A DNA stretch of 64,000 nt from NCBI GenBank assembly GCA_030148225.1, contig JASBTX010000038.1:88434-152433 (forward strand), written 5' to 3'. A program made the position numbers and the translations under genes. Under the pieces are notes generated by a model. That model saw nothing but the letters and a program-made list of their open reading frames with translations, was not told the origin of the DNA and searched no databases. The stretch is from Paracoccaceae bacterium (GTDB lineage Bacteria; Pseudomonadota; Alphaproteobacteria; Rhodobacterales; Rhodobacteraceae). This document shows, piece by piece, positions 56,731-64,000 of the stretch (positions are counted from its first letter, which is position 1; every line of letters begins with the position of its first letter).

Positions 56731-57512
56731 GCGGAGAAGAATATACTTGTTAACAGATAGTTGCTGGCCAGTATTAATGCAGAGGATGACACGACGGCAT
56801 TGATGGTGGCGCGCCCGACACCCTGTGCGCCGCGGGCCGAACTCATGCCGTGGTAGCAACCCATCGTCGCCACGACAAAGCCGAATACCCCACCCTTGAT
56901 CAGGCCCGAGAGCACATCCCATTGCTCAAGGAAATCGACGGTGTTTTGCAAATATGCAGCGGCATTGAACCCCAGCGTCGTCACACCCACCAGATACCCG
57001 CCCAGAATGCCAATGGAATCGCCGATAGCAACAAGAATGGGAACTGTAAGAACGGCGGCTAATACCCTTGGAACAACAAGGTATTTCATTGGATGTGTCG
57101 ACAGCGTCAACAGCGCGTCGATCTGCTCGGTCACCTTCATCGTGCCGATCTCTGCCGCGACTGATGCGCCGACGCGCCCGGCGATCATCAGCCCCACCAG
57201 CACCGGGCCCAGTTCGCGCACCATGCCGATGGCCACGATCGAGGGCACCACGGCCTCGGCATTAAAGCGCGATCCGCCGGCAAATATCTGAAGCGCCAGC
57301 GCCGCACCGGTGAAAAGCGCAGTCAGCCCCACAACGGGTAGGCTGAAATACCCGATGCGCAGCACGGCCTTCAGCAGTTCCTCGGGGTAGAATGGCGGTG
57401 TGACCATGTGGCGGAGGATCTGCACCACATAAAGGCTGACGCGCCCGATCGAGGCCAGAAACTGGAGCGTGGATCGACCGACAGAGGCCAGGGGCGCGGT
57501 CAGCCCTGTCAT
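56727..57512 (-). CDS. mlaE: ABC transporter permease, MlaE-like
   Basis: The 261-residue permease has five to six helices and the MlaE motif [32 protein letters not shown]. With MlaF it would form the inner-membrane core that moves phospholipid between the membranes. Its start overlaps the alr stop by 4 bases, so alr-mlaE-mlaF are translated as a unit. Confidence 0.9.
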   Translation of the reverse strand: MTGLTAPLASVGRSTLQFLASIGRVSLYVVQILRHMVTPPFYPEELLKAVLRIGYFSLPVVGLTALFTGAALALQIFAGGSRFNAEAVVPSIVAIGMVRELGPVLVGLMIAGRVGASVAAEIGTMKVTEQIDALLTLSTHPMKYLVVPRVLAAVLTVPILVAIGDSIGILGGYLVGVTTLGFNAAAYLQNTVDFLEQWDVLSGLIKGGVFGFVVATMGCYHGMSSARGAQGVGRATINAVVSSSALILASNYLLTSIFFSA

Positions 57513-58558
57513 GCGTCAGGGGCCACGTACCGGCGCGTGTAGCGCTGGCTAAGCTGTGTCAGGATCTCGTAACCGATGGTGCCCGCGCGTTCCGCGAGTT
57601 GATCGACCGTCTGGTGCGGGCAGAGAATATCCAGCGCATCGGGCACCTCACCCAGGTGAGAGACATCGACCGTCAGCAGGTCCATCGATACGCGCCCGGC
57701 CAGCGGGCAGGCAACATCGCCCGCAAAAAGCCGTGCATTGTTGCTCATGCGGCGGATGAGCCCATCGGCATAACCACCGGAAACAGTTGCGATTTGCACG
57801 GTTTCATCCGCCGTCCATGAGGCGCCATAGCCTACCGTTTCGCCCGGGCTTAACTCACGTGTCTGGATCACCGGCAACGAGACGCGCACAACGGGTTCGG
57901 CTGCCTCGAACGGCAGCCCGCCATACATTCCGACACCGGGCCGCGTCATGTCGAAGTGAAACTGCGGCCCCAGCAATATCCCGCCTGTCGCCGATAGCGA
58001 GCGGGGGCAATCCATGCCCTCCGTCATGGCGGTAAACTCCTCGAGCTGCGCGGTATTCTGGCCATGCAGCGGCTCATCAGCACAGGCCAGGTGGCTCATG
58101 ACCAAAACCGGCGCATCCGGCGCGATCGTTGCCCGCATCTCACCCCAGTCGCCCGGCTCGATCCCGAGGCGGTTCATGCCGGTGTCCAGCTGGATCCCGT
58201 ATGGGTGACCGGGCAGCGCGTTTTGGTGGCGGTGAAACTGCGCTGCCGAATTCAGCATCGGAGTCAGGCCGTGGTCGCGGATGAGGGCGGTATCACCTTC
58301 CATATGACCTGCTAAAACCCGGATGTCGGGCCCCGCTCCAAGTGCATGGCGCAGCGCCGCGCCTTCCTCGGCGGTGGCTACGAAGAAAACGCGCGCACCG
58401 GCATTGGCCAGCGCATTCGCGACCTCGCCAGCGCCCAGCCCATAGCCATTTGCCTTGACCACGGCAGCGGTTTCGACATGTGCCCCGGATATCGCGTCCA
58501 GCGCCTGCCAGTTGCGCACAAGCGCGCCCAGATCAATTGTCAGCATTCCGGTGCCCAT
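57509..58558 (-). CDS. alr: Alanine racemase
   Basis: The 349-residue PLP enzyme makes D-alanine for peptidoglycan. The catalytic Lys35 is in [11 protein letters not shown], the second base in [24 protein letters not shown], and [12 protein letters not shown] is a family mark. A second in-frame ATG 12 bases downstream is an alternative start. It heads the alr-mlaE-mlaF run, which may read on through radA-cvpA-purF. Confidence 0.93.
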   Translation of the reverse strand: MGTGMLTIDLGALVRNWQALDAISGAHVETAAVVKANGYGLGAGEVANALANAGARVFFVATAEEGAALRHALGAGPDIRVLAGHMEGDTALIRDHGLTPMLNSAAQFHRHQNALPGHPYGIQLDTGMNRLGIEPGDWGEMRATIAPDAPVLVMSHLACADEPLHGQNTAQLEEFTAMTEGMDCPRSLSATGGILLGPQFHFDMTRPGVGMYGGLPFEAAEPVVRVSLPVIQTRELSPGETVGYGASWTADETVQIATVSGGYADGLIRRMSNNARLFAGDVACPLAGRVSMDLLTVDVSHLGEVPDALDILCPHQTVDQLAERAGTIGYEILTQLSQRYTRRYVAPDA

Positions 58559-58635
58559 ATGTCGGGTTTTGACAGGTCTGCGGCCCCGGTCAAGCCGTTT
58601 TGCCCGAATTCCTGTCGGAAAATGAAGCGTGGATT

Positions 58636-59589
58636 TCAGCCTTTGGCGGGCTTGTGCGCATCATATCCGGCCTCAAGTTCGGCTTTCAGGAAGTCCGAGA
58701 AAAGAATTGGTTCGAAACCGGCACTTTTATGCCCCTCAATCGGTTCAACCAATGTTGAGACATGCGGGTCAAAGAAGAACGGGCACGAGAAGCGCTCGCG
58801 CCCCGACCGGTTGATGACGCGATGCGGGGTCGAGCGTAGCCTGCCGCCCGAAATCCGGTGCAGCATGTCGCCCACATTGACGACGAATGCACCGGGCAGG
58901 CGCGGGGCGTCGCGCCAGTTGCCGTCAGGGTCCATCACCTGCAACCCGCCGACATCATCCTGCGCCAAGAGGGTCAGGCACCCGAAATCGGTATGCGGCG
59001 CTGCGCCGTAAAGATCGTCGGGGCTGGCAGGGGGAACCGGCGGGTAGTGCAGCAATCTGAGCCAGATCGTCGGGCACTCGAAAGCCGCGAGAATCGGATG
59101 TTCGGCCTGTCCCAACCCCTCGAGCACAAGCGCCATAAGATCACGCCCCAGCCTGCTCATCGCGCTGGCATAGGCCTCGAGAGCGGGTCTGAAACCGGGC
59201 AGATCGGGCCACTGGTTCGGGCCCGAGAGATAGATATCGGGATCGGCCTCGGCATCCTCGCGCATCATCATGAACGACGCCGACTGGTTCGGTTTCGTCA
59301 CCTCTGCCAGTTGTGAATTCACATCCGTCGAACTGTTGATTGGGATATAGCCGCGATGCGCCGGGTTCAGCCGAAGCTGCATTTTCGCCGCCAGCGGCAG
59401 GGCGTGAAACCGGCGCGAAGCCTCGAAAACCGCCTCAATCTGCGCCTCGGGCACACCGTGGTTGATGACATAGGCAAAGCCCATGTCGCGATAGGCATTG
59501 TGGAAATCGCGCGCCAGCCCCGCGCGGTCGCCCTGCCTGCGCGCGAGGTCCAGCACGGGGATCGGCGGATCTTTGGGCGCGCCCTTCAT
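58636..59589 (-). CDS. Isopenicillin-N-synthase-family oxygenase, second copy
   Basis: The 317-residue protein starts at [17 protein letters not shown] (59589). Iron ligands His199-x-Asp201 (PHTDFG) and distal His256 (STPHRVIN) plus the RFS motif are all present. [26 protein letters not shown] is the typical core. It overlaps the agmatine deiminase stop by one base, so it is co-expressed with it. It is a distinct family member from the one at 3815, not a duplicate. Substrate unknown; an amino acid or amine derivative is suggested by the neighbour. Confidence 0.86.
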   Translation of the reverse strand: MKGAPKDPPIPVLDLARRQGDRAGLARDFHNAYRDMGFAYVINHGVPEAQIEAVFEASRRFHALPLAAKMQLRLNPAHRGYIPINSSTDVNSQLAEVTKPNQSASFMMMREDAEADPDIYLSGPNQWPDLPGFRPALEAYASAMSRLGRDLMALVLEGLGQAEHPILAAFECPTIWLRLLHYPPVPPASPDDLYGAAPHTDFGCLTLLAQDDVGGLQVMDPDGNWRDAPRLPGAFVVNVGDMLHRISGGRLRSTPHRVINRSGRERFSCPFFFDPHVSTLVEPIEGHKSAGFEPILFSDFLKAELEAGYDAHKPAKG

Positions 59590-60665
59590 CAGGTGGCCGG
59601 CATCTGCTGGGTGGCACAATGAATGCCGCCGCCCACCTCGCCCAGGGCATCGGCATTCAGCGTCACGATTTCGCGCCCGGGATAGTGGCGTTTCAGCGCC
59701 CGCGTGGCCTCTTGATCGGCGGCTTTGTCGCCGAACTGGGCCGCGATCACCGCGCCGTTGCAGACATAGTAATTGGCGTAAGCGGCGACAAAATCATAAG
59801 AATCTACCCGCAAATCAACAGGATCGGGGATCACATCCACCGAAAGGCCCGCCGCCTGCAGATCATCATATGTGCGAAGTGCTGCCTGGTGAAACGGATC
59901 GGCGGGGTCGGGCCTGTCGGGCAGCTGGATCAGGACGCGGCCCGGCCCGGTCAGCCGCGCGAGGCTGTCAATGTGGTAATCGGTGATATCCTGCCCGGCC
60001 AGACCGGGGGACCAGACGATGCGTTCCGCGCCGAAAGCTGCCAGAAGGCGCTTGGAAATCTCGGCTTTCGGGATCGTGTTGCGGTTGCGGTTCACCCACG
60101 AGCTCTCATGCGCGATCAGCAGCCCGTGACCATCCTGATCCAGCCCGCCCGGTTCGCCGATCAGGGCGCTGTCATAGTTTTCAAGGCCAAGCCGGTCTGC
60201 AACACGCTGCGAAATCGCCCCGTCGCGGGTATGAACCTGCCGGTTGCCCCAGCCGTTGAAGTTCAGATTGCTGATCGCCAGCCTGCCATCTGCGGATGTA
60301 ACGAAGAGCGGACCCGAATCGCGGGCCCAGAGATCCTCGGTCGGGATGTCCCAAAGCGTCACCGCCTGCGAAAGCTGCCGTGCCGCGGCCCTGTGATCAG
60401 CCCGGTCGGCGAGCATGAAAACAGGCTCGAAGGCGCTGATCGTATTAGCAATACGGGCAATGGTTGCCTGTACTTCCTCAAGGAAATAGCGGTCCCGGTA
60501 GACACGGCGGCTGACCGGCCATTGCATGAAGGTCGCCTGATGCGGTGCTTCCTCGGCAGGGACAAAGAAGCCGGGCGGAAGTGCGCTAAGCGGGGCCGGC
60601 ATCAGCGCCGCCCCGAGCGAACCGGCGAGAACTGCGCGGCGAGAGGGGTGAGATGGTGCAATCAA
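59589..60665 (-). CDS. Agmatine deiminase family protein with twin-arginine leader
   Basis: The 358-residue protein has a Tat-like leader (SRRAVLAGSLGAALMPAP, Arg9-Arg10), then the peptidylarginine/agmatine deiminase fold. Likely catalytic residues are Asp in LWARDSGPLF, His in TDYHIDSLARL and Cys350 in GGGIHCATQQ. The usual EGG motif reads EPGG here. Agmatine deiminases yield N-carbamoylputrescine, but exported relatives may citrullinate peptides, so the substrate is open. It is upstream of and overlapping the oxygenase gene. Confidence 0.85.
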   Translation of the reverse strand: MIAPSHPSRRAVLAGSLGAALMPAPLSALPPGFFVPAEEAPHQATFMQWPVSRRVYRDRYFLEEVQATIARIANTISAFEPVFMLADRADHRAAARQLSQAVTLWDIPTEDLWARDSGPLFVTSADGRLAISNLNFNGWGNRQVHTRDGAISQRVADRLGLENYDSALIGEPGGLDQDGHGLLIAHESSWVNRNRNTIPKAEISKRLLAAFGAERIVWSPGLAGQDITDYHIDSLARLTGPGRVLIQLPDRPDPADPFHQAALRTYDDLQAAGLSVDVIPDPVDLRVDSYDFVAAYANYYVCNGAVIAAQFGDKAADQEATRALKRHYPGREIVTLNADALGEVGGGIHCATQQMPAT

Positions 60666-61290
60666 TCGGTTCCTCCTCTTTTCCGGCTGCTATCACAGCG
60701 CTGACCCCTGTGCATAACCCCGTGAATTTATTTCCGGCAAAGGCCGGTACCGGTGAAATTCTGGGTCGAAATTGCCTGCAAATATACCCGGTATCGACCC
60801 TTTTGCGCAATGTTCGAATATGTATACTTGGATCGGTTTGTTGGTCGGATTGCGTTTGATGCCGAGGTTGATGCCCGCAAATGTAAAGAGCGGGGGAATC
60901 GTCTGATATAGAGATCAAGATTCCATCTAAATATCGGATGATATATGACCTGCAATAGCTTGTAAATAGCAACTTATATCTCAAAGGTGTTGATGTGCAT
61001 AACAATGCGCTCCACACCGAGTTATTCACATGCCGCTCAAGGGGAATATTATCATGGTATTGGCGCCTGGTGGTGCAAATGCCAAATGGCAGCTGAATTG
61101 CCGCAACCCCTAAGATGTTCGATATGTGCAAGTTAGCCGCCTTTGAAAAGCGGATTTCCGAGTCCCCCCTCGGGAACGCGCCCAGATATCCACCAGATTG
61201 ACCTTCGGCTTTGGATAAGTTTCGCCCGTCTGGCGGGCTTTGCCTGCATTAATGATCGGCGATCCGGCCCTGACGCGGCCTGATCACCCG
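60666..61290. other. A/T-rich noncoding region between dnaB and the deiminase gene, with DnaA-box-like motifs
   Basis: The 625 bases hold no gene I can support. The middle (about 60900-60990) is strongly A/T-rich in a G+C-rich genome. Three 9-mers matching TTATNCACA occur at 60709-60717 (minus), 60994-61002 (minus) and 61022-61030 (plus). A GCCCG-TCTGG-CGGGC hairpin lies at 61224-61238. It must contain the promoter of the deiminase gene. Whether it is an origin-like or DnaA-controlled region is untested. Confidence 0.55.
60994..61030. promoter_or_regulatory. Pair of DnaA-box-like 9-mers
   Basis: TTATGCACA on the minus strand (60994-61002) and TTATTCACA on the plus strand (61022-61030) face each other 19 bases apart beside the A/T-rich tract. 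Both fit the relaxed DnaA consensus TTATNCACA. Confidence 0.5.
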
Positions 61291-62787
61291 TCAGAATCCG
61301 GCATCATCCCGGGTGTTCTGCCAGGGTTTGACCAGATTGCCAAAGCGGGTAAACCGCCCCTCAAAGCTCAGCTCTACCGTACCGATCGGACCGTGGCGCT
61401 GTTTGCCGATGATCACCTCGGCACGGCCATGCAGCCGTTCCATCTCGTCCTGCCATTGGGCCATCTTGTCCAGTTCGTGATCACCGGGTTTTTCGCGCTC
61501 TTTGTAATATTCCTCGCGAAAGACGAACATCACGACATCCGCGTCCTGCTCGATCGAGCCGGATTCGCGCAGATCAGAAAGCTGCGGTCGCTTGTCTTCG
61601 CGCGATTCCACCTGACGCGACAACTGCGAAAGCGCGATCACCGGGATATCCAGTTCTTTCGCAATGGCCTTCAAACCCTGAGTGATTTCAGAGACTTCGT
61701 TGACCCGGCTGTCCTTGGCCGAGGCCGGACGAACAAGCTGAAGATAGTCGACGATCAGCACATCCAGCCCATGCGTCCGCTTGAGCCGCCGTGCCCGGGC
61801 GGCCAGCTGGCTGATCGGCAGCGCAGCGGTATCGTCGATATAAAGCGGGCAGGATTCAAGCGCCTTGGCGGCCTCGACAAAGCGCCGGAACTCACCCTCG
61901 TTCATGTCACCCTTGCGGATCTGTTCCGAAGGAACCTCGGCCGCTTCGGAGAGAATCCGCGCCGCCAGCTGTTCGGCCGACATTTCGAGCGAGAAAAACC
62001 CGACCACGCCGCCATCCACCGTGCCCTCAACCCCGTCCTGGGTCATGCCGCGCTTATGCGCACGGGCGATATTAAAGGCGATATTCGTCGCCAGAGAGGT
62101 TTTGCCCATTGACGGGCGCCCGGCCAGAATCAAGAGGTCCGAACGGTGCAGGCCGCCCAGTTTCTTGTCCAGATCGACAAGGCCGGTGCTGGCACCGGCC
62201 AGCCCGCCTTCGCGCTGATAGGCGGCATTGGCGACGTTGACGGCGTCGGTCACCGCCTTGAGAAATGACTGAAAGCCGCTTTCGGCCTTGCCCTGTTCGC
62301 CAAGGGCATAAAGCGCCTGTTCGGCCTCAACGATCTGGTCCTTGGGCTCGGACGCGACCTCGACACTCGCGGCCTTGGCCGAAATATCGCGCCCCAGCCC
62401 GATCAGCTCGCGCCGGATCGCCAGATCATAGATCATCTGTGCGTAATCGCGTGCGGCAAAGGCGCTGATCGCCGAACCGGCAAGACGCGCCAGATAGGCC
62501 GGTCCGCCCAGCTCGGCCAGCCCTGCATCTTCCTCGAGAAACGGCTTCAGCGTGACGGGCGAGGCCAGCGCATTCTTGGAAATCCGGGCCGAGGCGATCT
62601 CGAAGATGCGGGCATGCACGGGCTCGTGAAAATGCTCGGGCCCGACCAGCGACGAGACACGGTCAAAGATGTCGTTGTTGGTAAGGATCGCCCCCAAAAG
62701 CTGCTGTTCAGCCTCGATATTGTGCGGCAGGGCCTCGCTCTCTGCGGGGATGATGGCCGTTGCCTTGACGGGCGCTATTTCGTTCAT
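61291..62787 (-). CDS. dnaB: Replicative DNA helicase DnaB
   Basis: The 498-residue hexameric helicase has the N-terminal domain (about 15-120; LPHNIEAEQQLLGAIL), the linker, and a RecA-like C-terminal domain with Walker A AGRPSMGKTSLA near 219-230, FFSLEMSAEQLAARIL, and LDVLIVDYLQLV. Length fits the family. Its upstream region (62788-62997) holds two near-DnaA-boxes, CTATCCACA and CTATGCACA (62854-62873, minus strand), and a CCAGATATAGTGG imperfect palindrome (minus strand, near 62911-62925). Confidence 0.96.
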   Translation of the reverse strand: MNEIAPVKATAIIPAESEALPHNIEAEQQLLGAILTNNDIFDRVSSLVGPEHFHEPVHARIFEIASARISKNALASPVTLKPFLEEDAGLAELGGPAYLARLAGSAISAFAARDYAQMIYDLAIRRELIGLGRDISAKAASVEVASEPKDQIVEAEQALYALGEQGKAESGFQSFLKAVTDAVNVANAAYQREGGLAGASTGLVDLDKKLGGLHRSDLLILAGRPSMGKTSLATNIAFNIARAHKRGMTQDGVEGTVDGGVVGFFSLEMSAEQLAARILSEAAEVPSEQIRKGDMNEGEFRRFVEAAKALESCPLYIDDTAALPISQLAARARRLKRTHGLDVLIVDYLQLVRPASAKDSRVNEVSEITQGLKAIAKELDIPVIALSQLSRQVESREDKRPQLSDLRESGSIEQDADVVMFVFREEYYKEREKPGDHELDKMAQWQDEMERLHGRAEVIIGKQRHGPIGTVELSFEGRFTRFGNLVKPWQNTRDDAGF

Positions 62788-62997
62788 TTGATCCTCTGCT
62801 CTTGGGTCCGGAGTAGTAAGAGATCACGGATTCAAAGGCAAAATGTATGTTCCTGTGGATAGCTTGTGCATAGCGGATCGTTGGAAAATATGCCAGATCA
62901 ATCGCGCAAAACCACTATATCTGGGGGTGCAGCGCCGCCCGGGGGCGTTAATTTTTTGTTAGGATAAATTGACGCGCCCTGCCGGGCATTTCCGGGT

Positions 62998-63675
62998 TCA
63001 GGCTTTGTGCGCCTCTTGCCATTCGCGCGGCGCATTCAGGAATTTCTCGACCTCGGCAAGGGTTGCGGCATCGAAATTCTGCCCCTCCCTGGCGGCGGCC
63101 AGAACATCCCACCAGGTGCAAAGGTGATGCAGCCTGACGCCGTGATCACCCAGTATCTTTTCGGTCTCGGGGAATATCCCGTAATAAAACAGCACGGCGG
63201 TGTCGCCGCATTCTGCGCCGGTCTCGCGGATGGCGTCGACAAAGGATATTTTCGAGCCGCCATCGGTTGTCAGATCCTCGACCAGCAGCACCCGGTCACC
63301 TTTGCCCATCAACCCCTCGATACGGGCATTGCGGCCATAGCCCTTGGGTTTCTTGCGCACATAGCTCATCGGCAGGCCCATGCGTTCGGCCACCAGCGCG
63401 GCAAAGGGGATACCGGCGGTTTCGCCGCCCGCGATATTGTCAAACGCCTCGAAACCGGCATTGCGCATCACCGTGCAGGCCAGAAAGTCCATCAGCGTGC
63501 TGCGGATACGCGGAAAGGAGATGAGCTTGCGGCAATCGATATACGTGGGCGAGGGCAGGCCGGACGCCAGAACAAAGGGTTCGGCAGCGTTGAAATGTAC
63601 CGCCCCGGTTTCCAGAAACATGCGCGCGCTCAGCCGGGCGATTTCGGTCTGGTCGGGAAAGCTCGTGGGGATCAT
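62998..63675 (-). CDS. pyrE: Orotate phosphoribosyltransferase
   Basis: The 225-residue enzyme adds orotate to PRPP in pyrimidine synthesis. The PRPP motif is [13 protein letters not shown] near 128-140, and [11 protein letters not shown] is the N-terminal substrate region. It overlaps the pyrC stop by 4 bases (ATGA), so it is translated after pyrC. Confidence 0.95.
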   Translation of the reverse strand: MIPTSFPDQTEIARLSARMFLETGAVHFNAAEPFVLASGLPSPTYIDCRKLISFPRIRSTLMDFLACTVMRNAGFEAFDNIAGGETAGIPFAALVAERMGLPMSYVRKKPKGYGRNARIEGLMGKGDRVLLVEDLTTDGGSKISFVDAIRETGAECGDTAVLFYYGIFPETEKILGDHGVRLHHLCTWWDVLAAAREGQNFDAATLAEVEKFLNAPREWQEAHKA

Positions 63676-64000
63676 GCGGTTTCTCCGTGGTGGTGAGTTC
63701 CGTCTGTGACGGACCAGAACAGATCAAAGCCCGGATCGAACAGGGTAATCGGTCCGTCTTTGCTGTCGATCTTGGCCGGATAGGCCACCGGGGTTTCCTG
63801 CCGGGTCAGGGTGATGGAACCCGCATTCGGGGCCAGCCCGTAATGGGCGGGGCCGTGCAGCGACGCGAACCCCTCAATCCGCTCCAGCGCGCCCGCGGCC
63901 TCGAACACCTGCGCAAGGCAGGACAGTGTGTTGGTGGCGGTAAAGCAGCCTGCGCAGCCGCAACCGCTCTCTTTCAATGCATCCACATGCGGCGCGCTGT
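63672..64000 (-). CDS. pyrC: Dihydroorotase, C-terminal part (cut by the window edge)
   Basis: The frame runs to the right edge without a start in the window. [19 protein letters not shown] and [10 protein letters not shown] match the end of E. coli-type (class II) dihydroorotase, whose DSAPH-x-KE...CGCAGCF region is diagnostic. The enzyme closes the dihydroorotate ring; the next pathway gene, pyrE, is coupled to it. About 109 residues are visible. Confidence 0.93.
   Translation of the reverse strand, partial: SAPHVDALKESGCGCAGCFTATNTLSCLAQVFEAAGALERIEGFASLHGPAHYGLAPNAGSITLTRQETPVAYPAKIDSKDGPITLFDPGFDLFWSVTDGTHHHGETA

Noticed and set aside
60586..61131. Leftward open frame across the A/T-rich region beside dnaB
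   Set aside because: Codon use and composition are unlike a gene and it overlaps the deiminase N-terminus; no ribosome site.
62908..62926. NrdR-like box CCACTATATCTGG upstream of dnaB
   Set aside because: Only one imperfect palindrome is seen and I cannot confirm the consensus for this group; NrdR sites normally occur in pairs before nrd genes.
1..64000. tRNA, rRNA, CRISPR arrays, insertion sequences, prophage
   Set aside because: I looked for cloverleaf arms with GTTCGAATCC-like loops, regular repeat-spacer arrays, transposase motifs and phage structural genes and saw none; the GGTTCGAA matches lie in coding sequence or the tatA leader without a cloverleaf.

Overview
The window is chromosomal DNA of an alphaproteobacterium, most likely of the Rhodobacteraceae (Roseobacter group). 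This is inferred from the high G+C, the tight gene packing with many 4-base ATGA stop/start overlaps, the protein types, and gene orders such as phoR-pstSCAB-phoU-phoB, tatABC-DUF815, surE-pcm-nlpD-like and dnaB..alr..radA-cvpA-purF. I see no rRNA, tRNA, CRISPR array, insertion sequence or prophage. About 60 protein genes fill the window, nearly all recognisable.

Layout. 0-9 kb is catabolic and accessory: a cut-off gene end, a small membrane protein, a MobA-like nucleotidyltransferase overlapping a dimethylglycine/sarcosine dehydrogenase-like enzyme, then a 2OG-Fe(II)-type oxygenase overlapping a twin-arginine FAD amine oxidase, a PQQ-type sugar dehydrogenase and an RTX-repeat protein. 9-14 kb holds a GlxA/AraC regulator, class II DAHP synthase with a terminator, an SLC13 permease and a PAS protein. 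14.4-26.2 kb is one long rightward block: yicC, gmk, gamma carbonic anhydrase, a sulfhydrylase/cystathionine synthase, phoR, a family-8 glycosyltransferase, then a three-repeat Pho box and pstSCAB-phoU-phoB. 26-32 kb holds truA, the ycjX-ycjF pair, an A/T-richer orphan gene with an apparent frameshift, and an FAD monooxygenase. 32-43 kb is housekeeping: ileS, ogt, an aspartic protease, an ABC-F ATPase, ndk, a Nudix hydrolase, a DEAD helicase and prfC, plus a 50-codon gene. 43-50 kb holds a WYL regulator, tatABC with a DUF815 ATPase, and surE-pcm-nlpD-like. 50-51.9 kb is a small ArsR/SRPBCC/YCII cassette. 51.9-58.6 kb is a leftward block alr-mlaE-mlaF-pqiA-like-radA-cvpA-purF. 58.6-60.7 kb holds a second oxygenase overlapping a twin-arginine agmatine deiminase. 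60.7-64 kb holds an A/T-rich noncoding stretch with DnaA-box-like motifs, then dnaB, pyrE and the end of pyrC.

Themes. Phosphate acquisition is complete in one place (sensor, Pho box, transporter, PhoU, PhoB). Two oxygenase genes of the isopenicillin-N-synthase type are each overlapped by a gene for an exported-looking amine or agmatine enzyme, which suggests linked polyamine or amine metabolism, and the TatABC exporter both would need is also encoded here. Three copies of a dispersed hairpin repeat sit directly 3-prime of stop codons. The least explained items are the frameshifted orphan at 29.6 kb, the 50-residue gene at 39.7 kb, the repeat family, the A/T-rich region beside dnaB, and the glycosyltransferase between phoR and pstS. 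No large undescribed multi-gene system is evident.
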